From positions 186,001-250,000 of the forward strand of contig NZ_KB898039.1 in the NCBI RefSeq assembly GCF_000377345.1: a stretch of DNA of 64,000 nt, written 5' to 3'. Both the position numbers and the translations under genes were made by a program. The notes below the pieces were generated by a model. That model made no database searches, was not told the DNA's origin, and worked only from the letters and a program-made list of their open reading frames with translations. Below, one piece after another: positions 43,146 through 51,779 of the stretch (the first letter of the stretch is position 1; every line of letters starts with the position of its first letter). The stretch comes from Thioalkalivibrio sp. ALJ16. GTDB taxonomy: Bacteria > Pseudomonadota > Gammaproteobacteria > Ectothiorhodospirales > Ectothiorhodospiraceae.

Positions 43146-43210
43146 TGCCCGCCTATCGCCAGCGCCACTGGTCGATTAACGGTTTAAGTACTTTCAGGAG
43201 TCAGGTTTTA

Positions 43211-43480
43211 ATGTCGCTCACTACCGAAGAAAAATCGGCCATCGTCGAAAAGCACAAGCGCGATGCCAACGACACCGGTTCGCCGGAAGTCCAGGTCGCG
43301 CTGCTCACGGCCCGCATCCAGCACCTGATGGGGCATTTCGAGAAGCACAAGCAGGATCATCACTCGCGCCGCGGGCTGCTGAAGATGGTCAGCCAGCGTC
43401 GCAAGCTGCTGACTTACCTCAAGCGCAATGACCAGGATCGCTATCAGGCCCTGGTTCAGGAGCTTGGGCTGCGCCGCTAA
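43211..43480 (+). CDS. rpsO: 30S ribosomal protein S15
   Basis: This 89-residue protein, exactly the family length, has [35 protein letters not shown] and [21 protein letters not shown] read in parts. S15 binds the 16S three-way junction and, in E. coli, represses its own translation by a leader pseudoknot; I did not find an obvious equivalent here. Ribosome site AGGAG lies at 43196-43200. Confidence 0.98.
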   Translation: MSLTTEEKSAIVEKHKRDANDTGSPEVQVALLTARIQHLMGHFEKHKQDHHSRRGLLKMVSQRRKLLTYLKRNDQDRYQALVQELGLRR

Positions 43481-43489
43481 GGCCGGCAC

Positions 43490-43520
43490 AACGGGCCCGC
43501 GCCACTGGTGCGGGCCCGTT
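43490..43520 (+). terminator. Strong hairpin between rpsO and pnp
   Basis: AACGGGCCCGC (43490-43500) pairs perfectly with GCGGGCCCGTT (43510-43520) over nine bases. Only CAGTTTCG follows, so termination would be partial. In E. coli the same gap holds a terminator and an RNase III site that controls pnp. Confidence 0.65.
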
Positions 43521-43602
43521 CAGTTTCGGGGCCGGACACGCAGGGGCGGGTCCGGCCCGTCGCACGCATTAGACGCACGTCATTACGGATACGGGATACA
43601 AC

Positions 43603-45690
43603 GTGGCATACAAGAAGTCGTTTCAGTACGGAAACCATACCGTCACCTTCGAAACCGGTGACATCGCTCGCCAGGCCAGCGGGGCCGTCCTCGTCAACAT
43701 GGCCGAGACCGTGGTGCTGGTCACCGTGGTGGCCCGCAAGGAAGCCGACCCGGGCCGCGACTTCTTCCCGCTGACCGTGAACTACCAGGAGCGCACCTAC
43801 GCCGCGGGCAAGATCCCGGGCGGCTTCTTCAAGCGCGAGGGGCGTCCGAGCGAGAAGGAGACCCTGACCTCGCGTCTGATCGATCGCCCGATCCGTCCGC
43901 TGTTCCCCGAGGGGTTCAAGAACGAGACCCAGGTGGTCGCAACCGTAATGTCGATCAACCCCGAGGTGGATCCCGACATCCCCGCGATGCTCGGTACCTC
44001 CGCGGCGCTGGCGCTGTCCGGGGTCCCGTTTGCCGGGCCGATCGGCGCGGCGCGCGTGGGTTACCGTGCCGGCGAGTATCTGCTCAACCCGACCTACAGC
44101 GCGCTGGAGGACTCGGACCTGGACCTGGTCGTGGCCGGTACCGAGAACGCGGTGCTGATGGTGGAGTCGGAGGCGCGGCAGCTGTCCGAGGAGGCGATGC
44201 TGGGTGCGGTGATGTTCGGTCACGAACAGATGCAGGCCGCGATCCAGGCGATCAAGGAACTGGCCGCCGAGGCCGGCAAGCCGGCTTGGGACTGGGTCGC
44301 CCCGCCGACCATCGAGTCGCTGGAAAATCAGGTCAAGGGCGTGGTTGGCGACGAACTGGTCGCCGCCTACCAGATCGCCGAGAAGCAGGCGCGCACCCAG
44401 CGCATCGGGGAGCTGCGCGGCCAGGCCGTCGAGGCCCTGACGAGCGAGGACGACAACGGCCCCTCCGTGGACGACGTCAAGACCGCCTTCCATGATCTCG
44501 AATACCGCCTGGTCCGGGACCGCATCCTGGATGGGAATCCGCGAATCGACGGCCGCGACACCCGGACCGTGCGTCCGATCCGCGTGGATACCGGCGTGCT
44601 GCCGCGGGCGCATGGTTCGGCGGTGTTCACCCGTGGCGAGACCCAGGCGATGGTGGTCGCGACGCTCGGCACCGATCGTGATGCCCAGGTGATTGACGCG
44701 ATCGAGGGCGAGCGCCGCGATCGCTTCATGCTGCACTACAACTTCCCGCCTTACTGCACCGGGGAGACCGGTTTCGTCGGCTCGCCCAAGCGCCGCGAGA
44801 TCGGTCACGGGCGTCTGGCCAAGCGCGGTGTCTCCGCGGTGATGCCGAACGACGACGACTTCCCGTACGTGATCCGTGTGGTCTCGGAGATCACCGAATC
44901 CAACGGCTCCAGCTCCATGGCATCGGTGTGCGGCACCTCGCTGGCCTTGATGGATGCCGGGGTACCGCTGAAGGCGCCGGTGGCCGGGATCGCGATGGGC
45001 CTGATCAAGGAAGGCGACCGCTTTGCCGTGCTGTCCGACATCCTCGGTGACGAGGACCATCTCGGCGACATGGACTTCAAGGTGGCCGGGACCTCCGAAG
45101 GCGTGACCGCGCTGCAGATGGATATCAAGATCGACGGCATTACCCGCGAGATCATGGAGCAGGCGCTGGCGCAGGCCCGTGAAGGCCGGATGCACATCCT
45201 GGGCTGCATGAACGAGGTGCTGCCGCGTCACCGTGACGAGATGTCCTCGCACGCACCGCGCTTCATTACCATCAAGATCAACCCGGACAAGATCCGCGAC
45301 GTGATCGGCAAGGGCGGTGCCACCATTCGCGCCCTGACCGAGGAGACCGGCGCCACCATCGACATCCAGGATGACGGTACGGTGAAGATCGCCTCCACCG
45401 ACCAGGCTGCGGGTCTGGAGGCCAAGCGTCGTATCGAGGAGCTCACCGCCGACATCGAGGTGGGCCGTCAGTACACCGGCAAGGTCGCCAAGATCATGGA
45501 TTTTGGCGCCTTCGTTTCGATCCTTCCGGGGCGCGACGGGCTGGTGCACATCTCGCAGATCTCGGACGAACGCGTCGAAAACGTCGGCGACTTCCTGGCC
45601 GAGGGTGACTCGGTGACCGTGCGGGTCCTGGAAGTGGACAAGCAGGGTCGTATTCGTCTGAGTATGAAGGCGGTGGAATCCGACGCCTGA
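43603..45690 (+). CDS. pnp: Polyribonucleotide nucleotidyltransferase (PNPase)
   Basis: The 695-residue 3'-5' phosphorolytic exonuclease (EC 2.7.7.8) has two RNase PH domains (first: [39 protein letters not shown] in parts; second: [22 protein letters not shown] with [20 protein letters not shown]), a KH domain ([21 protein letters not shown]) and an S1 domain ([29 protein letters not shown]). The start is the GTG at 43603, giving [18 protein letters not shown]. Confidence 0.98.
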   Translation: MAYKKSFQYGNHTVTFETGDIARQASGAVLVNMAETVVLVTVVARKEADPGRDFFPLTVNYQERTYAAGKIPGGFFKREGRPSEKETLTSRLIDRPIRPLFPEGFKNETQVVATVMSINPEVDPDIPAMLGTSAALALSGVPFAGPIGAARVGYRAGEYLLNPTYSALEDSDLDLVVAGTENAVLMVESEARQLSEEAMLGAVMFGHEQMQAAIQAIKELAAEAGKPAWDWVAPPTIESLENQVKGVVGDELVAAYQIAEKQARTQRIGELRGQAVEALTSEDDNGPSVDDVKTAFHDLEYRLVRDRILDGNPRIDGRDTRTVRPIRVDTGVLPRAHGSAVFTRGETQAMVVATLGTDRDAQVIDAIEGERRDRFMLHYNFPPYCTGETGFVGSPKRREIGHGRLAKRGVSAVMPNDDDFPYVIRVVSEITESNGSSSMASVCGTSLALMDAGVPLKAPVAGIAMGLIKEGDRFAVLSDILGDEDHLGDMDFKVAGTSEGVTALQMDIKIDGITREIMEQALAQAREGRMHILGCMNEVLPRHRDEMSSHAPRFITIKINPDKIRDVIGKGGATIRALTEETGATIDIQDDGTVKIASTDQAAGLEAKRRIEELTADIEVGRQYTGKVAKIMDFGAFVSILPGRDGLVHISQISDERVENVGDFLAEGDSVTVRVLEVDKQGRIRLSMKAVESDA

Positions 45691-45709
45691 TCCGTCACGC
45701 GCGGTTCAA

Positions 45710-45729
45710 GGGCGCCCCGCGGGGCGCCC
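45710..45729. terminator. Perfect 20-bp GC palindrome after pnp
   Basis: GGGCGCCCCG-CGGGGCGCCC is fully self-complementary and lies 20 bases after the pnp stop. No T run follows. It probably marks the 3' end of the pnp transcript by folding in RNA, though a loop-less perfect palindrome must open a few pairs to do so. Confidence 0.5.
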
Positions 45730-45756
45730 GGTCATCCATCTTCAGGACGCTTCGGC

Positions 45757-46374
45757 ATGGATCTCGTCAGTATTCGCAAGAGCTACCGGCGCTACGCCCG
45801 TCACTATGACGCAACCTTCGGGCGGGTGTTCGCGACCGGGCGCGCCAGCGCGCAGGAGACCCTCGCACCGCTCTCGGGCAAGCGTATCCTCGAGGTCGGT
45901 GTGGGCACCGGGCTGTCGCTGCCGGACTACCCGGACGACTGCGAGGTGGTCGGGATCGACGTCTCCCGCGAGATGCTGGAGGTGGCCCGCGGGCGTCTGA
46001 ACGGCGGGCTCCCCGCGGTGGCGGGCCTGTGCGAGATGGACGCGGAGAAGCTCGGTTTTGCCGATGACAGCTTCGATGCGGTGGTGGCGATGTACGTGGC
46101 CACTGTGGTGCCCAATCCGGATGCCCTGTTTGCCGAGATGTGGCGAGTCTGCCGGCCAGGTGGCCGACTCCTGGTCGTGAACCACTTTGCGTCACGGCAA
46201 TGGCTGTTGCGCGGATTCGAGCGTTGCCTGCGGCCGTTGTCCAAGGCGGTGGGCTTTCGCCCCGACATGGAGTTCGAGGACTTCGTGCGCGTGACCGGGC
46301 AGGAACCCTGCATGGTCGCCCCGGCCAGCCTGTTCGGCTACTGGAAGCAGGTCGAATTCCGCAAGCCTGCCTGA
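45757..46374 (+). CDS. PmtA-like phospholipid N-methyltransferase (class I SAM)
   Basis: The 205-residue protein begins IRKSYRRYARHYDATFGRVF, typical of the Rhodobacter-type phosphatidylethanolamine N-methyltransferase branch, followed by motif I ILEVGVGTGLSLPDYP, VVGIDVSREMLEVARGR, and motif around DDSFDAVVAMYVATVVPNP. It would methylate PE towards phosphatidylcholine; closely related ubiquinone/menaquinone methyltransferases are the alternative. It stands alone after pnp with its own short upstream region. Confidence 0.75.
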   Translation: MDLVSIRKSYRRYARHYDATFGRVFATGRASAQETLAPLSGKRILEVGVGTGLSLPDYPDDCEVVGIDVSREMLEVARGRLNGGLPAVAGLCEMDAEKLGFADDSFDAVVAMYVATVVPNPDALFAEMWRVCRPGGRLLVVNHFASRQWLLRGFERCLRPLSKAVGFRPDMEFEDFVRVTGQEPCMVAPASLFGYWKQVEFRKPA

Positions 46375-46548
46375 GGCCCTCTGCAGGGGCACCGCCCTGC
46401 GTACTGCCTCGGTGCGCCCCGGCCAGGGGCCGTGTCATCTCCCAAAGTCTCCCGATGTTCACAAGGGCCGTCTCCGAGGTCGAGCGTGGAGACGGTTCCG
46501 GCGTCGCGCGGGACGTGCCGACGGCTCTTGCGACACCGCCGTTCCCAA

Positions 46549-46827
46549 TCAGCGCCGGGTGAACAGCGGCAGTTCGTGGCGCCGTGCATTCGCCGCAATA
46601 AAGCGGCCACGCCCCTCCTGTTCCCGGTCCAGGGCCTCCTGCTCGCTCGATTCCACGCCGATGATCGTGGCCAGGAAGACCTCCAGCTCGCGCCCGTCCA
46701 CCCGCAGGGTGCCGAACGGTGATGCGTCCGCGGCCGGGTACCAGAACAGCCGGGGCTGCCAGTTGCAGCCCTGGATCTTCGGGTGCTGGTACAGCTCGAG
46801 CAGGCGTTGTTCGAGTGAGTCGGACAT
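46549..46827 (-). CDS. Conserved-looking small protein of unknown function (92 aa)
   Basis: I do not recognise this gene. The 92-residue soluble protein (SDSLEQRLLELYQHPKIQG.., then FWYPAADASPFGTLRVDGRELEVFLATIIGVESSEQEALD) has no signal peptide or Cys pair. A good ribosome site (GAGG, five bases before the ATG) supports it. It lies between the PmtA-like gene and the Anbu-type cluster, divergent from the ATP-grasp gene across 133 bases, so it could share control with that cluster. Flanking 46375-46548 holds nothing clear. Confidence 0.6.
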   Translation of the reverse strand: MSDSLEQRLLELYQHPKIQGCNWQPRLFWYPAADASPFGTLRVDGRELEVFLATIIGVESSEQEALDREQEGRGRFIAANARRHELPLFTRR

Positions 46828-46960
46828 GGGAACCTCAAGCGAGCAGGGCGGACGAAACCGGAGGGATACACGGACCGGTGTTCCCCTGCGGTGGCGCCGA
46901 TGTTTGCGAAAAAGCGTTACTGTAGACGAACCCTGCCCACAGCGTCAGAGGACCCGACGA

Positions 46961-48409
46961 ATGGCGATCGACTGGAAGCGCTACGACCCCACCCCGTTCT
47001 ACGACGAACTGATCGAGAAGCCGGGCCGACCCCGCGGCCCCGCAAGCGCACTGGCGGAATACCTGGCCTCGCTGGACGAAGGCGAGATCCACAGCCGCAA
47101 GCAGGCGGCCGATAATGCGATCCTGGAGATGGGGATCAGCTTCACGGTGTATACCGAGGGCGAGAACATCGACCGGGCATGGCCCTTCGACATCATCCCG
47201 CGGGTGATCACACGCCGGGAATGGGACCAGGTTTCGGCCGGGCTCGAGCAGCGCCTGACCGCGCTGAACCTGTTTATCGACGATATCTACAACGAGCAGC
47301 GGATCTTCCAGGACAAGGTGATCCCGCGCTATGTGCTGAACCAGTCCAAGAACTTCCGCGAGCAGTGCGTCGGCATCAAGCCACCGCAGGGCGTCTGGGC
47401 GCACATCTGCGGGAGCGACCTGGTGCGTGACGGCAACGGCCAGTTCTTCGTGCTCGAGGACAACCTGCGCGTGCCCTCGGGGGTCTCCTACATGCTGGAG
47501 AACCGCCAGGTGACCAAGCGCGTGTTCCCGGAGCTGTTCGAAAACTCCAGCATCCTGCCGGTGGACGAATATCCGACCCAGCTGTTCGACATGCTGGCCT
47601 CGATTTCGCCGCGGCCGCAGGACTACCCCGAGATCGTGGTGCTGACGCCGGGGATCTACAATTCGGCCTATTTCGAGCACTCGTTCCTGGCGCAGCGCAT
47701 GGGGGCGGAACTGGTCGAGGGCGCGGATCTGGTCGTCAGCGATGACGACTGCGTGTACATGCGTACCATCGACGGCCTGGAGCGGGTGGACGTGATCTAC
47801 CGCCGCATCGACGACGAATTCCTTGATCCGGAGGTCTTCAACCCCGACTCGATGCTGGGCGTGCCCGGCCTGATGCGCGCCTGGCGCAAGGGCAATGTCG
47901 GCCTGACCAATGCCCCCGGTGCCGGGGTGGCCGACGACAAGGTGATGTACGCCTATGTGCCGGACATCATCCGCTACTACCTGGACCAGGACCCGATCAT
48001 CCCCAACGTGCCGACCTATCTCTGCGTGAACGAGAAGGACCGCGCCTATGTGCTGGACCACCTCGACGAGCTGGTGGTGAAACCGGCCAACGAGTCCGGC
48101 GGCTACGGAATGCTGGTGGGGCCGCATGCGACCAAGAAACAGCGGTCCGAGTTTGCCCAGCTGATCAAGAAGGACCCGCGCAACTATATCGCCCAGCCGA
48201 CGCTGGACCTTTCCGTCGCCCCGACCCTGTGCGGCGACGAGATCGAGCCGCGTCACCTGGACCTGCGGCCGTTCATCCTGCAGGGCGTGCGTACCGATGT
48301 GACTGCCGGCGGGCTGACGCGCGTGGCCATGCGCAAGGGCTCGCTGGTGGTGAACTCCTCGCAGGGCGGGGGTAGCAAGGACACCTGGATCGTGGACGAG
48401 GAGAACTGA
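46961..48409 (+). CDS. Circularly permuted ATP-grasp ligase of the Anbu cluster (DUF404/DUF407)
   Basis: The 482-residue protein matches the circularly permuted ATP-grasp family: ERLTALNLFIDDIYNEQRI-like stretch (here QRLTALNLFIDDIYNEQRIF), VIPRYVLNQSKNFREQCVG, FVLEDNLRVPSGVSYMLENR, VVLTPGIYNSAYFEHSFLA, VVKPANESGGYGMLVGPHA and FILQGVRTDVTAGGLTRVA. These enzymes are predicted to form peptide or amide bonds with ATP; no product is known. The next gene (alpha-E) starts one base after its stop, and an Anbu peptidase converges on the pair. The start at 46961 gives the family N terminus (YDEL..RP..YL). Confidence 0.92.
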   Translation: MAIDWKRYDPTPFYDELIEKPGRPRGPASALAEYLASLDEGEIHSRKQAADNAILEMGISFTVYTEGENIDRAWPFDIIPRVITRREWDQVSAGLEQRLTALNLFIDDIYNEQRIFQDKVIPRYVLNQSKNFREQCVGIKPPQGVWAHICGSDLVRDGNGQFFVLEDNLRVPSGVSYMLENRQVTKRVFPELFENSSILPVDEYPTQLFDMLASISPRPQDYPEIVVLTPGIYNSAYFEHSFLAQRMGAELVEGADLVVSDDDCVYMRTIDGLERVDVIYRRIDDEFLDPEVFNPDSMLGVPGLMRAWRKGNVGLTNAPGAGVADDKVMYAYVPDIIRYYLDQDPIIPNVPTYLCVNEKDRAYVLDHLDELVVKPANESGGYGMLVGPHATKKQRSEFAQLIKKDPRNYIAQPTLDLSVAPTLCGDEIEPRHLDLRPFILQGVRTDVTAGGLTRVAMRKGSLVVNSSQGGGSKDTWIVDEEN

Positions 48410-48410
48410 G

Positions 48411-49367
48411 ATGCTCTCGAGAGTCGCCGAACGCGTTTACTGGATGGCGCGCTATGTCGAGCGCGCCGAGAATACGGCACGCATGGTCACGGCCTTCAAT
48501 CTGTTGGCGCTGGATATGCCGAAATCGGTGCAGGTGTCGTGGAAGGGCCTGGTGGAGGTCACCGGCAACGAGGACCTGTTCGATAATCATTATCAGCGGG
48601 ACGATGAACGCAATTGTGTGAAATTCCTGCTGGCGGATGCCGACAACCCGAGTTCGGTGCTCAACTCCCTGCGGGCGGCGCGCGAGAATGTGCGCACCAC
48701 CCGCGATCTGGTTCCCTCCGAGGCCTGGGAGGTGATGAACGAGTTGTACCTGTTCGCCCGCGACCATATCGATCAGGGCATCGGCAAGCGCGGCCGGTTC
48801 GATTTTCTCTCCGAGGTGGTTCAGCGCTGCCAGACCCTGACAGGGCTGCTGGCCGGCACCATGAGCCATGATGCGGCCTATGACTTCATCCGGCTGGGGC
48901 GCAATCTGGAGCGCGCCGACATGTCCACCCGGCATGTCGACGTGGGCGCCCTCAAGCTCCTGAAAAAGGACGGCGAGGATCCCGAGCCCTACGAGGGCCT
49001 GCTGTGGACCAGTATCCTGCGCTCGGGGAGTGGCTTTCAGATGTACCGCCAGCATGTGAAGCGGCGGATCAACGGTGTGGACGTGGTGCGGTTCCTGCTG
49101 CAGGACACCGCCTTCCCGCGTTCGGTGACCCACGCCCTGACCCAGGTGCAGGATGCGCTGGAGAAGCTGCCACGCAACGAACTGCCGTTGCGTCTGGTGA
49201 TCCAGGCGCGCCGCCACGCCTCCAGCGCGCATGTGGAGGAGCTGATCGCGGAAGACGGCCTGCATGCCTTCATGGATGTGCTGCAGCGGGATATCGGGGA
49301 CATTCACGGCGCCAATGCCGAGACCTGGTTCCTGGCCGCGCCGGCGCAGGCACAGGAGGCGGCCTAG
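48411..49367 (+). CDS. Alpha-E domain protein (DUF403)
   Basis: The 318-residue all-helical protein starts MLSRVAERVYWMARYVERAENTARMV in parts, the hallmark of alpha-E proteins. Conserved RENVRTTRDLVPSEAWEVMNEL (arginine-rich helix) and LGRNLERADMSTRHVDVG follow. It always pairs with the permuted ATP-grasp enzyme in other genomes and is thought to assist the ligation step or carry its product. It is coupled to the ATP-grasp gene with a one-base gap. Confidence 0.93.
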   Translation: MLSRVAERVYWMARYVERAENTARMVTAFNLLALDMPKSVQVSWKGLVEVTGNEDLFDNHYQRDDERNCVKFLLADADNPSSVLNSLRAARENVRTTRDLVPSEAWEVMNELYLFARDHIDQGIGKRGRFDFLSEVVQRCQTLTGLLAGTMSHDAAYDFIRLGRNLERADMSTRHVDVGALKLLKKDGEDPEPYEGLLWTSILRSGSGFQMYRQHVKRRINGVDVVRFLLQDTAFPRSVTHALTQVQDALEKLPRNELPLRLVIQARRHASSAHVEELIAEDGLHAFMDVLQRDIGDIHGANAETWFLAAPAQAQEAA

Positions 49368-49396
49368 GCAGCAGTTGGATTCGGGTAAGGATTGCC

Positions 49397-49426
49397 CGCG
49401 CGCAGGGGCCGCGGCCCCTGCGCGCG
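49397..49426. terminator. Perfect 30-bp GC palindrome between convergent alpha-E and Anbu genes
   Basis: Positions 49397-49411 are exactly complementary to 49412-49426 (CGCGCGCAGGGGCCG against its inverse). It sits midway in the 73-bp convergent gap, so it can fold in either transcript. There is no T run on either side. Confidence 0.55.
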
Positions 49427-49440
49427 CCTGGCAGCCCGGG

Positions 49441-50265
49441 TCAGCGGCGGGACTTGCCGTCTTTGCCGGAAGATGCGGTCGCGGCCTTGCCGGAGCCGCG
49501 GCTGACCCGCGTGCCGCGCTGCTTGCGGGTATGCGCGGATTCCCAGTCGAAGCGGGGCAGGTCGGTAAAGGCCTTCTTGATGTTGCTGTCCCAGGCCTGG
49601 GTCAGCGAGCGCAGGTAGCCGTCGTCCGCCTCCAGGCACAGGTAGTGGTCGAAGGTCAGGCTGCCGCGTTCGTAGACCATCACCTCGATCGGGGGGCCGA
49701 CGGTGAGGTTGGAACGGATGGTCGAATCGATGGAGACCAGGGCGCAGCGCGCCGCATCCCCCAGCGGGGTGGTGTGGTCGATGATGCGATCCAGAATCGG
49801 CTTGCCGTACTTGCTCTCGCCAATCTGCAGAAAGCGGGTCTGCTGCGAGGTGGTGATGTAGTTGCCCTGCGGGTAGACCATGTAGATGGCCGGGGCGTCC
49901 TCGCCGATCTGGCCACCGATGATCAGTGTGGCCTCCGCCTTGATGCCCGAGCGCGACAGCGCCTCGGAGTGCTTCTCCGCCTCTTCGCGGTTGAGCCGGC
50001 CGATGTACTCGGCCGCGTCCGACATGCGCTCTACCGTCGCCAGGCTTTCCTCGGCGCCTTCCTCCATGTCGCGTTTGAGCTGGTGGACCACGGATTGCGT
50101 GGTGGCCAGGTTGCCGGCCGCGAGGACCACGAAGACCCGCTGACCCTCGATCTCGAAGGTGTGCATCTTGCTGTAGGTGCTGACCTGATCGACTCCGGCA
50201 TTGGTGCGGGAGTCGGAGGCGAAGACGAGGCCGTCGTCCAGGTCGATGGCGACACAGTAGGTCAT
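49441..50265 (-). CDS. Anbu proteasome-like peptidase
   Basis: The 274-residue protein has the N-terminal nucleophile fold of the ancestral beta subunit family (Anbu/BPH). Start at 50265 gives MTYCVAIDL, so removal of Met exposes the catalytic Thr; Asp18 (ASDSRTNAG) and Lys33 (STYSKMHTF) complete the proteasome-type active site. RVFVVLAAGNLATTQSVV and IGGQIGEDAPAIYMVYPQGNYI also fit. The last 25 residues are a basic Gly/Ser/Lys tail unlike known members I recall. It converges on the ATP-grasp/alpha-E pair. Anbu assembles into open rings; substrates are unknown. Confidence 0.93.
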   Translation of the reverse strand: MTYCVAIDLDDGLVFASDSRTNAGVDQVSTYSKMHTFEIEGQRVFVVLAAGNLATTQSVVHQLKRDMEEGAEESLATVERMSDAAEYIGRLNREEAEKHSEALSRSGIKAEATLIIGGQIGEDAPAIYMVYPQGNYITTSQQTRFLQIGESKYGKPILDRIIDHTTPLGDAARCALVSIDSTIRSNLTVGPPIEVMVYERGSLTFDHYLCLEADDGYLRSLTQAWDSNIKKAFTDLPRFDWESAHTRKQRGTRVSRGSGKAATASSGKDGKSRR

Positions 50266-50426
50266 GGAGGCGCGGCGTTCCGGGCAAGGGCGAGTCGGCA
50301 TACTAGGGCTGGCTACGGGGGGGCGTCAACGCGGGGCGCCGGCGGATGCCACCGTCAACGGGGCTGAACCCGGTCCGGTTCGGGATGGTCAGGAGGGTAT
50401 TGCAAACCATATTTCGGGAGACCCTG

Positions 50427-51023
50427 ATGCGCCATCGCTGGCTGGCTTTCGCGCTGCTGCTGTTCCTGCCCCTGTTCACGGCCACCGCCGATACCCTCGA
50501 GCCGGAGGCCCTGCTGGAGCGCATGCAGGATGGCGGCCTGGTGATCTACTGGCGCCATGCGGCCACTGACCGCAGCCAGCGGGATACGGACCTCTCCGAC
50601 ATGAGCCGCTGCGAGCGCCAGCGCAACCTGAATGACGACGGGCGCGAGCAGGCCCGTCAGGTGGGCACGGGCTTCGAACGACACGCCATTCCGGTCGAGC
50701 GCATCCTGAGTTCGCCGTTCTGCCGCAATACCGAAAGTGCCCGCATTGCGTTTGGCGAGGATCGCTACGAGATCCGCGAGGACCTGTTCAATGTGCCGCC
50801 GGTCCGCGACCGCGAGCGCCAGCAGGCGCTGGTGGCCGCGCTGCAGGACTATCTGGTTACCGCCCCCGAGGATGCCGCGCGCAACGTGGTGATCGTGGGC
50901 CACAACATCAACCTGCAGCGCGCGGCCCGGGTGCGCATCGACGAAGGCGAGATCGCGGTGTTCGTGCCCGGGGGCGATGTCCCCCGATTCCTGGGTGTGC
51001 TGACACCGGAGGACTTCGACTGA
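50427..51023 (+). CDS. Exported histidine-phosphatase-fold protein, copy 1
   Basis: The 198-residue protein has a Sec signal (RHRWLAFALLLFLPLFTATAD). The phosphatase His44 is in VIYWRHAATDRS (RHA instead of the usual RHG), Arg residues follow in RNLNDDGREQARQVG, and the second His in NVVIVGHNINLQ. The fold is thus intact but the RHG motif is altered, so activity is uncertain. The start at 50427 has GGGAG seven bases upstream. A paralogue follows 69 bases downstream. Confidence 0.85.
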   Translation: MRHRWLAFALLLFLPLFTATADTLEPEALLERMQDGGLVIYWRHAATDRSQRDTDLSDMSRCERQRNLNDDGREQARQVGTGFERHAIPVERILSSPFCRNTESARIAFGEDRYEIREDLFNVPPVRDRERQQALVAALQDYLVTAPEDAARNVVIVGHNINLQRAARVRIDEGEIAVFVPGGDVPRFLGVLTPEDFD

Positions 51024-51092
51024 CCCTGGGCGCCGCGCAACCCGGTTGCGGCGGCGCGACCACCACTACGGAACGCACGCGGGAGGCGCAGG

Positions 51093-51692
51093 ATGCGAAA
51101 CGCGATGAAGGCCGGACTCATGGGGCTCCTGCTGCTAATGACGGGCAGCGCCGGTGCCGAAAAACTGGATGCCCAGGCGCTGATCGAGCGCCTGCAGGCG
51201 GGCGGCCTGGTGGTGTTCTGGCGCCATGCCGCGACGGACCGCTCCCACGATGACTACGACCTGTCCGACATGGAGGACTGCGAAGGGCAGCGCAACCTCA
51301 GCACCCACGGCCGCGAACAGGCGCGCCTGGTGGGTGAGGGCTTCGAGCATCACGGCATTGCGGTGGAACAGGTCCTGACCAGCGAATTCTGTCGCAGCTG
51401 GGAGACCGGGCATTACGCCTTTGGCGAATACGCTGTGCGCTTCGAGCTCTACAACCTGCCGATCATCCGCGACGAGGAGCGTCGCGAGGAGCTGATCGAG
51501 GGCTTGGTCCGGTACCTGAATACGCCGCCCGAGAACCCGCAGCGCAATATCGTCGTGGTCGGCCATGACCTCAACCTGCGCCATGCCGCGGACGTGGAGA
51601 TCGAGGAGGGCGAGATGGCCGTGTTCGCGCCGCACGCGGAAGGCCCGCGCCTGCTGGGCACGCTCAAGCCGAAGGACCTGGGCCGGCCCTGA
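51093..51692 (+). CDS. Exported histidine-phosphatase-fold protein, copy 2
   Basis: The 199-residue paralogue of the preceding gene has a signal peptide (AMKAGLMGLLLLMTGSAGA), VVFWRHAATDRSHDDYDLSDM, RNLSTHGREQARLVGEGF, and NIVVVGHDLNLRHA. The same RHA variant occurs with His44 at the identical residue number, so the tandem pair arose by duplication and diverged widely since. GGGAGG precedes the ATG. Confidence 0.85.
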   Translation: MRNAMKAGLMGLLLLMTGSAGAEKLDAQALIERLQAGGLVVFWRHAATDRSHDDYDLSDMEDCEGQRNLSTHGREQARLVGEGFEHHGIAVEQVLTSEFCRSWETGHYAFGEYAVRFELYNLPIIRDEERREELIEGLVRYLNTPPENPQRNIVVVGHDLNLRHAADVEIEEGEMAVFAPHAEGPRLLGTLKPKDLGRP

Positions 51693-51749
51693 AAGATGCC
51701 GTAGAGCCCGCCCCGGGGAACTCCCGGGATGGGCGAATGCCGGTGTGAT

Positions 51750-51772
51750 CGCCGGACCCGGGCGGTCCGGCG
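51750..51772. terminator. Hairpin between convergent genes
   Basis: CGCCGGACC (51750-51758) pairs perfectly with GGTCCGGCG (51764-51772) over CGGGC. It lies in the convergent gap after the second phosphatase-fold gene. No T tract is present on either strand. Confidence 0.5.
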
Positions 51773-51779
51773 GCATGGG

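Noticed and set aside
45710-45729. Palindrome after pnp as an operator for the PmtA-like gene
   Set aside because: It sits only 20 bases after pnp and is pure G/C like other 3'-end hairpins here; no promoter boxes were seen around it, so a 3' end role is simpler.
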